Shown here one piece after another: positions 41,824 to 56,296 of a stretch of 64,000 nt of DNA. Below the pieces are notes generated by a model. That model was given only the letters and a program-made list of their open reading frames with translations. It had not been told where the DNA came from and did no database searches. The position numbers and the translations under genes were made by a program. This DNA comes from Dokdonella sp. GTDB lineage: Bacteria > Pseudomonadota > Gammaproteobacteria > Xanthomonadales > Rhodanobacteraceae. How positions within the stretch are numbered: position 1 is the stretch's first letter; the number at the start of each line of letters is the position of its first letter. The DNA is taken from contig JANQAE010000003.1 of the NCBI GenBank assembly GCA_024707225.1, forward strand, positions 310,001 to 374,000, written 5' to 3'.

Positions 41824-42644
41824 GCGTCGTGTCGAGTGTCCGGTGCAGTCCAGGTCATATGTGCCGCGTCGCGATCGGTGCCGCCGAGGCCGGCGGCCTC
41901 GGCCAGCCAGCGCCGCACCGCCGGCGGATCGTCCAGCGCGTGGTGCGCCGCGCTCGGCCGCCGCGCGCCTACCACGACGCTGATGCCGCCGAGCGCGTTG
42001 ACGCGATGGAACGCGTGCTCGTCGGTCAGGTCGTCGCCGATCATCCACGGCACGCGCCCCGCGAACGGCGCCTCGCGCATCAGCCGCGCCACCGCCGTTC
42101 CCTTGTCGTTTCCGGCCGGGCGCAGTTCGACCACGCACAGGCCATGCTGCAAGGTGAAGCCTGAACCGGCGATGCGCGCCCAGCGCCCGGCCAGCGTGCG
42201 CACCGCGTCAGCGGCCTGCGGTGCCTGCCGGTAGTGCACGGCCAGCGCATCGCGCTTGTCCTCGACGAGCACGCCGGGCCAGGCCGGCACGAATGCCGCC
42301 AGCTCGGCGCGGACCGGCTCGAGCGCGGCGGCGGCGGCCGCGGCCGGCAGCTCGACCCGTCCGTCCGGCGTGCGCAGCTGCGCGCCGTGCAGACCGGCCG
42401 CGGCGAAGTCGAGACGCCGCGACAGCTGATCGATCTCGGCCAGCGGGCGCCCGCTGACCAGCGCCAGCGCGCCGCCGAGGCGCGCGTGCAGCCGCGCCAG
42501 CGCCTCGCGCAGACCGGCCGCGACGACGACGTCCTGCGGCCGCTCGGCGATGTCGAGCAGAGTGCCGTCCAGATCGAGGAACAGCGCCGCGGCATCGGTC
42601 AGCGGCGGAGGCGGCGGCAGCAGGCGCGGCGATGGCGACGTCAT
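41820..42644 (-). CDS. otsB: trehalose-6-phosphate phosphatase
   Basis: A 274-residue HAD-family phosphatase releasing free trehalose. Motif I is DLDGT (24-28) in FLDLDGTLLDIAERP, motif II SGRPLAEID, then GLHGAQLR, and motif III/IV VELRPAGNDKGTAV and IGDDLTDEHAF. The start overlaps the stop of the App1 gene by four bases (ATGA) and its stop overlaps the GH15 start in the same way, so five genes in this run are translationally linked or nearly so. Confidence 0.92.
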   Translation of the reverse strand: MTSPSPRLLPPPPPLTDAAALFLDLDGTLLDIAERPQDVVVAAGLREALARLHARLGGALALVSGRPLAEIDQLSRRLDFAAAGLHGAQLRTPDGRVELPAAAAAAALEPVRAELAAFVPAWPGVLVEDKRDALAVHYRQAPQAADAVRTLAGRWARIAGSGFTLQHGLCVVELRPAGNDKGTAVARLMREAPFAGRVPWMIGDDLTDEHAFHRVNALGGISVVVGARRPSAAHHALDDPPAVRRWLAEAAGLGGTDRDAAHMTWTAPDTRHDA

Positions 42645-43795
42645 CGCGTGGCCGTCCGCGGCGGATCGGCCGCGCGCGCTCGACGCGCGCAGCCTTCGAG
42701 GACGCGGCCCCAGTCGTCTTCGTCGGTGAAGACCTGCCAGCGCTGGTCCGGCAGGCCGGCAAATGCGGCGCGGTAGCGCGGCGTGTCGCGTCCGGCACCG
42801 GATGCATCGCGGATCAGGATCGCGCAGACCTGGGCCGGATGGTCGCGCGCGATCGCGCCGTAGATTTCCGGATCGGCCTCGCTGGCGTCGCCGACCAGCG
42901 CGAAGTCGCGATGCGGAAAGTCGGCGATCAGGCGCACGATCGCCGCGCGCTTGCGCGCCTGGGCGGTGGCGTCGCGCGGAATCAGCGTGCGCCAGGCGGT
43001 CGCCTCGCGCAGATGCAGGCTGCCTTCCGGAAAGCCGGCTGACTCGAGGAACGCGAGCAGCGGCGCCAGCAGCTGGATCGGGCTCGACGACACGTAGTGG
43101 AAGCGCACGCCTTCGGCGCCGGCCAGCGCGCGGTAGCGGGCGGCCATGCCGGGCACGGCGGCGAACGGACGCACGAAGGTGTTCAGCAGCAGCGTGCGGC
43201 GGTCGGCGACGCCCGAATCCTTGATCGTGTCGTCGATGTCCGAGACCACCGACAGGCCCTCGACCGGTACGTACAGCGCGCGCCCCTCGAAGCGGCGCGC
43301 GTCGCCGGGCGGCAGCTCGGCCGAGAAGCCGATCCACTGCGCATCGGCGGCGTGGGCCGATGCCGCCATGGTCACGCGCGCGTCGCTGCGACCGCCGCGC
43401 CGCGTGCGCGGCAGCTCGACGCGGCTGCCGTCGGCCAAGCGCAGCGCGATCCGTTTGCGGTTCTCCGAATCGACCAGGAACAGTCGCGTGCGGCGGTCGA
43501 AACGCTCGCGGTCCTCGGCGCTGGCGGCGGCACGGTCGAAGCCGAGATAGCGCGCGAACGCCGCTGCCAGCCGCGGACGCTCCTCGCGCTCGTAGATCCA
43601 GGCATGCACGTCGAGCTCGATCCGGTCCGCGCCGACCGAGCGCGCGGTGCCGGGCACGAACAGCACCTGCTCGTCGGCGGCCAGCTCACGCGCGAACAGC
43701 GTGCCGCTGCCGACCCAGGCCGCGAACACGCCGGCCAGCACATGCCTGAACCGGCCGGCCGCGGCGGCCTGCAGGCGACCCTCAGCGCGCGCCAT
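42641..43795 (-). CDS. App1-type phosphatidate phosphatase domain protein (DUF2183)
   Basis: A 384-residue protein whose C-terminal half carries the App1 catalytic domain: VVSDIDDTIKDSGV with the D-x-D-x-T site at residues 186-190, then FHYVSSSPIQLLAPLLAFL and FALVGDASEADPEIYG. Yeast App1 converts phosphatidic acid to diacylglycerol. The N-terminal half has a hydrophobic stretch (HVLAGVFAAWVGSG) and a beta-rich segment. The start at 43795 overlaps the GT28 gene by 14 bases; a longer start at 43831 is possible. Next to a diacylglycerol glycosyltransferase, it may supply that enzyme with diacylglycerol. Confidence 0.85.
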   Translation of the reverse strand: MARAEGRLQAAAAGRFRHVLAGVFAAWVGSGTLFARELAADEQVLFVPGTARSVGADRIELDVHAWIYEREERPRLAAAFARYLGFDRAAASAEDRERFDRRTRLFLVDSENRKRIALRLADGSRVELPRTRRGGRSDARVTMAASAHAADAQWIGFSAELPPGDARRFEGRALYVPVEGLSVVSDIDDTIKDSGVADRRTLLLNTFVRPFAAVPGMAARYRALAGAEGVRFHYVSSSPIQLLAPLLAFLESAGFPEGSLHLREATAWRTLIPRDATAQARKRAAIVRLIADFPHRDFALVGDASEADPEIYGAIARDHPAQVCAILIRDASGAGRDTPRYRAAFAGLPDQRWQVFTDEDDWGRVLEGCARRARAADPPRTATR

Positions 43796-44906
43796 CGGCC
43801 AGCACCTCGTCCAGGACGTGACGGGCCGCATCGGGCGTGCTCAGCGCCGCGCAGCGCGCGCGCAGGCGCGCGCCGAGCCCGGGCTCGTGCAGCAGCCGGC
43901 CGATCCGGTACTCCAGCGCGGCGGCGTCGAGCGCGAGCAGCGCCGCGCCCTGCTCGAGCAGGTGATGCGCATTGCGCAGCTCCTGGCCCGGAATCGGCGC
44001 GATCAGGATCATCGGCAGCCCCATCGCCAGGCATTCGCTGACGCTGAGCCCTCCCGGCTTGGTGACCGCGACGTCGGCGCAGGCCATCAGCTCGTCGACC
44101 GCCGGCGTATGGCCGATCGCGTGCAGCCGCTGCGGATGCGCCGCGGCCAGGCGCTGGTAGTCGGCGAGCAGATCGGCATTGCGTCCGGCCAGCGCGACGA
44201 TCTGCAGATCGTCGCCGATCGCGAGCAGGCGCCGCACCATCGCCGCACCGCTGGCGATGCCGGCGCCGCCAGTCATGACCAGGGCGGTCGTGCGCGCCGG
44301 ATCCAGCCCGTGCCGCCGCGCGCAGGCCGCGCGATCGTGCGCCTGCGCGAACGGTGGCATCACCGGAATGCCGGTCACCGCAATCTGCGGCGCATCGGGC
44401 AGCAGCGCGCGCAGCCGGCTGGCCGTTTCGTCGGCCGCGACCAGATAGCCGCGCATGCCAGCCTGTACCCAGAGCCGGTGCACGTCGTAGTCGGTGACCT
44501 GGACCCAGACCGGCGGCAGCGCCTCGCCGTGCGCGATGCGGCGCGCCAGCAGCTCGGCCGGCAGGAAGTGCGTGCAGACGATCGCATCGGGCGCCTGCGC
44601 GCGGATGTGCGCGTGCAGTGCGCGCGTGTTGAGGCGCTCGACCGCGCGGCGCATCCGCGAAAACCAGCCCTGGCGCGGCGCATGGTCGCTGACGTCGTAG
44701 AGGTAGGCCCACAGGTGCGGATGGCGGCCGACCAGGTCGAGATAGAACTCACCGTAGAGGCGCCGGAACGCGGCCGGCACGAAGTCGAGCACGTCGGCGT
44801 GCACCACCTCGACGTCGCTGCGACTCGCTGCGGCCGCGACCAGCGCCTGGGCGGCTCGCACGTGGCCGGCACCGGCCGAGACGCTGAGCGCAAGGACACG
44901 CTTCAT
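43782..44906 (-). CDS. GT28 family diacylglycerol glycosyltransferase (MGDG synthase-like)
   Basis: A 374-residue GT-B enzyme. The N-terminal domain is the MGDG-synthase type: SVSAGAGHVRAAQAL, VLDFVPAAFRRLYGEFYLDLVGRHPHLWAYLYD, and VCTHFLPAELLARR. The C-terminal half has the sugar-nucleotide site (VMTGGAGIASG, ADVAVTKPGGLSVSECLAMGLPMILI, PGQELRNAHHLLEQGAAL). Relatives transfer galactose or glucose from UDP-sugars to diacylglycerol, making membrane glycolipids. It lies upstream of and overlaps the App1-like gene. The sugar donor and number of sugars added cannot be told from sequence. Confidence 0.88.
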   Translation of the reverse strand: MKRVLALSVSAGAGHVRAAQALVAAAASRSDVEVVHADVLDFVPAAFRRLYGEFYLDLVGRHPHLWAYLYDVSDHAPRQGWFSRMRRAVERLNTRALHAHIRAQAPDAIVCTHFLPAELLARRIAHGEALPPVWVQVTDYDVHRLWVQAGMRGYLVAADETASRLRALLPDAPQIAVTGIPVMPPFAQAHDRAACARRHGLDPARTTALVMTGGAGIASGAAMVRRLLAIGDDLQIVALAGRNADLLADYQRLAAAHPQRLHAIGHTPAVDELMACADVAVTKPGGLSVSECLAMGLPMILIAPIPGQELRNAHHLLEQGAALLALDAAALEYRIGRLLHEPGLGARLRARCAALSTPDAARHVLDEVLADGAR

Positions 44907-44955
44907 GTGGCGGCGCCTCGCGGCACGGGCGCGAGGCCGGGTGCGAGGGCGCCGG

Positions 44956-45630
44956 TCATTCGCCGAGCAGCCGGTACGGGCCGCCGCGTTCGAGCGCGCG
45001 CCGGTAGGCCGGCCGCTGGTGGATGCGCTGCAGCCAGTCCCATAGCCGGGGCCGGCCGGCGTCGAGACCGGCGCGCGCGGCGGCCGCCTCGACCGGAAAG
45101 CTCATCTGGATGTCGGCCGCGCTGAATTGCGGCCCGGCGAACCAGTCGTATGCGGTCAGCTCGCCCTCCAGATAATCGAGCTGCCGCGCGATCTGCGGGT
45201 CGACCAGGCGCTGCTGCAGCGTCGCGGCGATGCGGCGCGCGACCGGCCGCGCGAAGAACGCCATCGGCGCGGTCGCCAGCCGCGCGAAGATCAGCTTGAG
45301 CAGCAGCGGCGGCATCGCCGACCCTTCGGCGAAATGCAGCCAGTACGTGCAGCGCAGCCGCTCCGGCGAGTCCGCCGGCGGCAGCAGGCGGCCGCCGCCG
45401 TAGCGGCCGGCCAGGTACTCGACGATCGCGCCGGACTCGGCCAGCGTCAGCTCGCCGTCGACGAGGACCGGCGACTTGCCGAGCGGATGGATCCGGCGCA
45501 GCGCCGGCGGCGCCTGCAGCGTGGCCGGATCGCGCGCGTAGCGGACGATCTCGTAGTCGAGACCGAGCTCCTCGAGCAGCCAGAGGATGCGCTGAGAGCG
45601 CGAATGCTCCAGGTGGTGAACGACGATCAC
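44956..45630 (-). CDS. glutathione S-transferase family protein
   Basis: A 224-residue cytosolic GST. The thioredoxin-like N-terminal domain has HSRSQRILWLLEELGLDYEIV, the cis-Pro region KSPVLVDGELTLAESGAIVEYL, and the helical C-terminal domain has FSAADIQMSFPVEAA. GTG at 45630 is chosen because GGAG lies seven bases upstream and the fold begins there. It is 49 bases before the GT28 gene and may be the first gene of that operon, or a separate unit. Confidence 0.88.
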   Translation of the reverse strand: MIVVHHLEHSRSQRILWLLEELGLDYEIVRYARDPATLQAPPALRRIHPLGKSPVLVDGELTLAESGAIVEYLAGRYGGGRLLPPADSPERLRCTYWLHFAEGSAMPPLLLKLIFARLATAPMAFFARPVARRIAATLQQRLVDPQIARQLDYLEGELTAYDWFAGPQFSAADIQMSFPVEAAAARAGLDAGRPRLWDWLQRIHQRPAYRRALERGGPYRLLGE

Positions 45631-45776
45631 GGTCCGTCTCCGGTACCGGCGGCGGCCGGCATCGGCCCCGATGCTGCCCGCTCGGCGCGTCCATTGCCAG
45701 ATGACGCCGATCACCTTGGCGCTTCCCGGAAGCGCCCAGACTGGCCACGCACGACGGGCGGCGGCGCGCGGCCCTG

Positions 45777-45804
45777 CTTGATCCGGACCGAACCAGCCGC
45801 ATCT
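45777..45804 (+). promoter_or_regulatory. candidate heat-shock (sigma-32) promoter of clpB
   Basis: CTTGATC (45777-45783) and CCGCATCT (45797-45804), 13 bases apart, resemble the sigma-32 boxes CTTGAAA and CCCCATNT. They lie 53 bases before the clpB ATG, and clpB is a classic sigma-32 target. Confidence 0.5.
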
Positions 45805-45857
45805 GAAGCGCATTCGCGCCCGCAGGCGCCCTCCTCTTCGATATCAGGTATCGACCC

Positions 45858-48440
<2,583 letters not shown>

Positions 48441-48570
48441 CGCCGGCAGGCGGCGCGGCGGCCGCATCCCGAGCCGCCACGCCGCCCGGTCGGCCGGTTT
48501 CGTCCAGCGGACGCGCCGGCCGTGCCGGTTGGGCGCACAATGGCCGCGCCATTCCACCGGGGATCGCTCC

Positions 48571-49934
48571 ATGCTTGCGCTACGCCTGCTCGCGGGTCTG
48601 TCACTGGCCGCGGCATCCGCCTTTGCGGCCGATCCGGCTCTGCTCGTCGACATCTCGCGCGCCGACCGCGCCGAGGTGGAGGCCTGGCGCCATCACGACG
48701 GTGTGCGCTGGTGGCTCGAACTCGGCGACCGGCTGCTGCTGGCCGGCGACACCGTCGCGATCGGCGCGGCGATCGGCTCGCGCGCGAGCAGCCAGCCGCT
48801 CGATGCGCTCGCGCCCGACGACCTCGTGCTGCATGCACGCGGCTGCGCGGCGACGCCGCCGCCGGCGGATCTACTGGTCTGGGCCGGCACGCGCTACGAC
48901 CTGCTCTACAAGCCCGATGCCGCGCGCATGGCCGCGTTCGAGCACGTGCACGCCGATCATCTGGGCGCCGCGGAGTGGGTCGGCGTCGAGCCCGACCGCG
49001 TGATCGCGCGCCAGTACCGTTTCGACCGGCCCGACGGCGTGGCCGCCGATCCGCTGATCGTGCCGCTGGTCGACGCGGTCGACGTCGAGCGCTGGTACGC
49101 CGGCGTCGAGACGCTGGCCGGCTGGAGCCGCTCGACGTTCTCGACCGAGCTGCCGCTGGCGCGCGGCTGGATCGCCGACCAGTTCACCGCGCTCGGGCTC
49201 GCGGTCACCGAGCCGGCCTTCACGTTCAACTTCGCCGGCTCCAGCCACAGCGCCAACAACGTGATCGGACGGCTCGAAGGCTCACGCCGCCCGGACCGGT
49301 GGATCATCGTCGGCGGCCACTACGACGCGCGCAACGCCAACATCAGCTCGCCGGTCAATGCGCCCGGCGCCGACGACAACGCGACCGGCTGCTCGGCGGT
49401 GGTCGAGGCCGCGCGCATCTTCAGCCGGTTCCGGCCCGAGACCAGCATGCTGTTCGTCTGCTACGCCGGCGAGGAGCAGGGCCTGCTCGGCAGCACCGCG
49501 CACGCCAATGCGCTGGCCGCGCCGGCGACCTCGCCAAGGTCGAGGCGATGGCGAACATGGACATGATCGGCTGGTCGCCCGACGCGCAGCTCGGCGTCGA
49601 CCTGGACACCTCCAGCGTCGCGCTGCGCCAGCGCTTCGGCGACGCGGCGGCCGCCTACGTGCCGGAGCTGGCGGTCACGATCAGCCTGCTCAACTGCTGC
49701 TCGGACCACATGCCGTACCAGAACCGCGGCGTGCCGGCGATCATGAGCCTGCACCGCAACTACGGCGCCTACGTGCACTACCACCAGTCGACCGACGTGC
49801 CGGCCAATCTCGGCCTGTACGCGCGCGCGATCGGCGGCGCGATCGTGCGCATGAACGTGGCGGCGCTGGCCGGCCTGAGCGGCGCCTCGGACCGTCTGTT
49901 CGCCGATGCCTGGGAGGCGGCGCCGGCCGACTGA
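48571..49934 (+). CDS. secreted M28 family metallopeptidase, one frameshift
   Basis: About 455 residues with a signal peptide (LALRLLAGLSLAAASAFA). After a 180-residue N-terminal region that I do not recognise comes the zinc aminopeptidase domain: His/Asp in GGHYDARN and GADDNATG, Glu-Glu in CYAGEEQGLLGS, Asp in NMDMIGW and His in CSDHMPYQ. The frame changes at about 49520-49533. Restoring one G to GCGCCGG gives ALAAAGDLAKVEAMANMDMIGW, the normal M28 sequence, so a base is probably missing. Family members cut N-terminal residues from peptides in the periplasm or outside the cell. Confidence 0.88.
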
Positions 49935-49962
49935 GCACCGGCCGGCGCGCATCGAAGCGGCC

Positions 49963-49983
49963 GCTGCCGGACCTGCCGGCAGC
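49963..49983. terminator. hairpin between convergent M28 and ggpPS genes
   Basis: A perfect 8-bp stem GCTGCCGG/CCGGCAGC with loop ACCTG, located 28 bases after the peptidase stop and 20 bases beyond the ggpPS stop. No T tract. Confidence 0.4.
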
Positions 49984-50002
49984 GAGCCGGCGACCGCGTC
50001 GC

Positions 50003-52327
<2,325 letters not shown>

Positions 52328-52482
52328 GGCGGGAATCTCCTTTCAGTGGCGGCCCGCTTCGCGCGGACCTCGAGGAACGGGATCGCCGGCCGCGGCCGGA
52401 CGGATGCCGGCGCTCGCGTGGCGATCGTGATAGGGCCGTGCCGGAAGCCGGCGTCGTGCGCCGGCAGGTCGAGCGGGCGCGC

Positions 52483-53769
52483 TCAACGGCCCGGTGTTAC
52501 GGCCGCGTCGGCTGCGGCCGGCTCGGACGCGCCGGGCCTGGCGCCGTCCTGCGCGGCCGGCATCAGCTCCAGCGCGGTCGGCGTCGTGCGCAGCATCGGC
52601 AGGAAGCTGGCATCGTGCTCGGTGATGCCCTCGCGGACGCGGCGGCGCCAGCCGACGAACAGCGCCATCGCGCCGAACACCACACCCGCATAGGCGAGCA
52701 GGGCGCCGGGCGTACCGCTGCGCGTCATCGCCAGGCCGGCCAGGCTCGGCCCGACCGCCGAGGCGACGCCGTGGACCAGCAGCAGGGTGCTGCTGCCGGC
52801 CAGCACCTGGTCGGTGCTGATGCGATCGATCAGATGCGCGACGCTGAGCGGATACACCGCGAACGACAGGCCGCCGAACATGAACATCGACGCGTACAGG
52901 GCGGCGCCGCCGAGCCGTCCGGACAGCACCGCGAGCACGGCCGCCGCGGCGGCGAGGCCGCCGATCACCGCGAGCACGTCGCGCCGGTCGCGGCGGTCCG
53001 ACAGCCGTCCGAGCGGAAACTGCAGCGCGGCACCGCCGACGATCGTCCAGCCCATGAAACTCGCGACGCCTGCGTGATCCAGGCCGATGTCGGCCGCATA
53101 CAGCGGGCCAAGGCCCCAGAACGCGCCGAGCGCCAGCCCCGAAGCCAGCGTGCCGACCACCGCCGACGGTGCGGCGCGGTACAGCGCGCGCACGCCGATC
53201 CGCGGCACCGCGAGCACCGGCGGCGGCGTCAGCCGCGTCCAGGCCACCGGCATCACCGCCAGCGAGATCAGCATCGAGACCACCGCGAACAGCACGAAGT
53301 CGCCGACGTCGGCGATGCGCAGGAACTGCTGCCCGAGCGCGAGCGCGCCCAGATTGACCAGCATGTACGCCGAGAACACCTGCGCGCGCCGTTCCGGCGG
53401 CGAGGACGCGTTGAGCCAGCTCTCGATGACCGTGTACAGCACCACCAGCAGTGCACCGACGCCGACGCGCAGGACCAGCCAGGCCAGCGGATCGACGAAG
53501 ACCGCATGTGCCAGCGTCAGCGCGGCGGTACCGGCCGCGCAGAACGCGAACGCGCGGATGTGGCCGATGCGGCGGATCAGCGCCGGCGCGAACAGCGTGC
53601 CGAGAAAGAAGCCGAGGAAGTAGCCCGAGGAGATCAGGCCGATCGTCTGCGCGCTGAAGCCTTCGAGCTCGCCGCGCACCGCCAGCAGCGTGCCGAACAG
53701 GCCGCTGCCGAGCAAAAGAAGTCCCACGCCGCCGAGCAGCGCGGACAATGGGGCGATCAGCGCCAGCAT
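52483..53769 (-). CDS. MFS transporter
   Basis: A 428-residue major facilitator with about twelve membrane helices, beginning MLALIAPLSALLGGVGLLLLG. It has FLGTLFAPALIRRIGHIRAFAFCAAG between helices 2 and 3, VIESWLNASSPPERRAQVFSAYML and GRLSDRRDRRDVL, the pattern of the YcaD/UMF-like MFS group. The C-terminal 45 residues are a soluble Ala/Pro-rich tail. Start chosen at 53769, where the first membrane helix begins; an earlier Met at 53826 is possible. It is 155 bases upstream of ggpPS and divergent from the regulator at 53880. Substrate unknown. Confidence 0.82.
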   Translation of the reverse strand: MLALIAPLSALLGGVGLLLLGSGLFGTLLAVRGELEGFSAQTIGLISSGYFLGFFLGTLFAPALIRRIGHIRAFAFCAAGTAALTLAHAVFVDPLAWLVLRVGVGALLVVLYTVIESWLNASSPPERRAQVFSAYMLVNLGALALGQQFLRIADVGDFVLFAVVSMLISLAVMPVAWTRLTPPPVLAVPRIGVRALYRAAPSAVVGTLASGLALGAFWGLGPLYAADIGLDHAGVASFMGWTIVGGAALQFPLGRLSDRRDRRDVLAVIGGLAAAAAVLAVLSGRLGGAALYASMFMFGGLSFAVYPLSVAHLIDRISTDQVLAGSSTLLLVHGVASAVGPSLAGLAMTRSGTPGALLAYAGVVFGAMALFVGWRRRVREGITEHDASFLPMLRTTPTALELMPAAQDGARPGASEPAAADAAVTPGR

Positions 53770-53879
53770 GAGTCCGTCGTCGGTAGGTCGGCTTTTACCG
53801 TAACACGGATTGCTGCGACGCGTCATGCCGCGCGCGCCGCGGCGTGGCCTTGGCGGCAGCCGCACGCTACCCTCGCGCG

Positions 53880-56281
53880 ATGAGCAAGTGCGTCTATCGA
53901 TTCGATCGCTACACGGTGGACCCCGCCGCACGCGAGCTGCGCTGCGACGGCGAACTGGTCGTGCTGTCGCCGAAGGTGTTCGACTGCCTGACCTGGCTGA
54001 TCGAGCATCGCGAGCGCGCGGTCGGCCGCGACGAACTGGCCGCCGCGGTCTGGGGCAAGGCCGACGTCGCCGACACCCAGCTCGTGCAGGCCCTGCTCAA
54101 GGCGCGCCGCGCGATCGGCGACTCCGGCGAGGAGCAGCAGCGGATCCGCACCGTGCCGCGTTTCGGGTATCGCTGGGTCGCACCGGTCGAGATCGTCGCG
54201 GACGACGAACCCGCGGTCGTCGCGACGCCGGTCCCGACCACGCTGCCGGCGCCCGACGAAACCGCGGCGTACGCGGCGTACGCGGCGAGGGCCGCGAGCG
54301 CGCCGCGCCCGCGCCGCCCGGGCTGGCGCCGGACGCTCGCGGCCGCGGCGCGGCGGTGCTCGCGCTCGGCGCCGGCGCGTGGCTGCTCGGCGAACGCGCG
54401 GCGCCGCCGCGCGAGCCGCCGGCGCTCGCCGCCCAGGCGCAGGCCCCATCGCTGATCGCGGTGCTGCCGGCCGAGGTCGCCGCCGATCCGGACTGGGGCT
54501 GGCTGCGGCTCGGCGTCATGGAGCTGATCGCCGATCGCATGCACGGCGCCGGTCTGTCGGTCGTGCCGAGCGACAACGTCGTCGCGCTCGCGCATGCGGC
54601 GCCCGATGCCGAAGCGAAGCTGCGCGCGGCGGCCGACGTGCGCTGGGTCGTCACGCCGTCGGCGCAGCGCACCGTCGGCGGCTGGCGCGTCCGCCTCGCG
54701 CTGCAGGGTCCCGACCGCGATCGTCGCGAGGTCGAGGTGCACGGCGCCGACGCGACCGCCGCCGCGCGCGACGCCGCCGATCGGCTGCTGGCCGTGCTCG
54801 GCGCGACAGCGGTCCAGGACGGCTCGCCGTCGGCCGACGCGTATCTGGCGCGGATCCGCGCGCTGATGCTGGCCGGTCAGCTCGAATCGGCGCGCACGCT
54901 GGCCGATGCCGCCGCGCCGGACGCGGCGAGCACGCCGGAGCTGCGTCTGCTGCGCGCACAGCTGGCGTTCTCGGGCGGCCGCTTCGAGGATGCGCGCGCC
55001 GCCTTCGACGCGCTGCTCGAGACGATCGCCGAAGCCGACGACCCGGTGCTGCGCGGCCGCGCGCTCAACGGCCGTGGCGCGACGCTGATCCGGCTCGACG
55101 CGCCGGCCGCGGCCGAGCGCGATTTCGACGCCGCGCTGCGGCTGCTCGGCCATCAAGGCGAGCCCGCGCTGGCCGGTCAGGCCTATACCGGCCGCGGCGT
55201 CGCGCGTGCGCTGCAGGACCGCGATCGCGACGCGCGCGACGACTTCGCGCGTGCGCGCATCGCGCTCGGCCTGGCCGGCGACACGCTGGCGCTGGCGCGG
55301 CTCGACAGCAACGAAGGCGCGCTCAATGCGCAGCGCGGCCGGCCTGCCGATGCTTTGGCGAGCTTCGTCGGCGCGGCGGACCGCTTCGAGCGGTTCGGCG
55401 CGATGGACGAATGGGCCGGCGCGATGGTCAATCAGATCCAGGCCCAGCTGGCGCTGCTGCAGCCGGCCAGGGCGGCTGCGGCGGCCGATCGTCTCGACGC
55501 GCAGAACGAGCGCATCGCCAACCGCTCGACGCAGCGGCTGGCCGCGTACTGGAGCGCGCACGCCTGGATGTCGGTCGGCCGCCTGACCGAGGCGCGCACG
55601 CGCCTGGCCGCGCTGGCCGAGGCCGGCGAGCTGGCCGACGACACCGCAGTGCCGATGCTCGCGCGCGGCGCACTGGCGCGGCTCGCGCTGGCCGACGGCC
55701 AGATGCAGAACGCGGCGCTGCTGTCGCTGCAGGCGGTCGACGCCGCGGCGTCGACGCCGCGCGACGGCCTGTCCGGCGATGCCTGGCTGACGCTGATCCG
55801 CGCGCAGCGGCGCCAGGGCCAGAGCGCCGACGCAGCCGCCGCGCTGCAGCGCTTCACGCAGTGGGCCGGCACGCAGGTCAGCCCGGCCGTGGCGATCCGC
55901 ACGCGCCTGGCGCAGGCCGAGGCGGCCTGGAGCGAGCAGCGCCGCGACGATGCCGACCGCACCTACGCCGACGCGCTCGGCATCGCCGAGCGCGGTTCGA
56001 TTCCGGCCGATGTCGCAGCCGTCGCCGTGTCCTGGGGCGAGGCGCTGATCGAGCGCGGCGATCTGGAGACCGCCAGCGCGGTCGCCGGACGCGTCGCGAA
56101 CTGGGCCGGCTCGGAGTTCAGCTGCGCGCTGCTGCAGGCGCGCCTGTATCGCGCGCTCGGCCATCTGGATGCCTGGCGCGAGGCGATGGACCAGGTCCAC
56201 CGCCTCGCCGGCGAACGTCCCGTGCCGAGCGCGCTGTCGGCGCGACCGGACGGATGGGTCGCGGCGGCGGTCACGCGCTGA
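53880..56281 (+). CDS. winged-helix (CadC/ToxR-type) membrane regulator with TPR domain, one frameshift
   Basis: About 800 residues. Residues 1-105 are an OmpR-type winged helix (YRFDRYTVDPAARELRCDGE, LSPKVFDCLTWLIEHRERAVGRDELAAAVWGK, RRAIGDSGEEQQRIRTVPRFGYRWV). After an Ala/Pro-rich linker comes one membrane helix (VLALGAGAWLLG) and a long TPR-like helical domain (ARTLADAAAPD, ALNGRGATLIRLDAPAAAERDFDAALRLLG, many more). The frame changes at about 54338-54352, just before the membrane helix, in a run of only G and C; one missing base would explain it. Such proteins bind DNA from the membrane and sense envelope signals. Targets may include the divergent MFS gene 110 bases away. Confidence 0.85.
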
Positions 56282-56296
56282 CCGCCGCCGCCTCGA

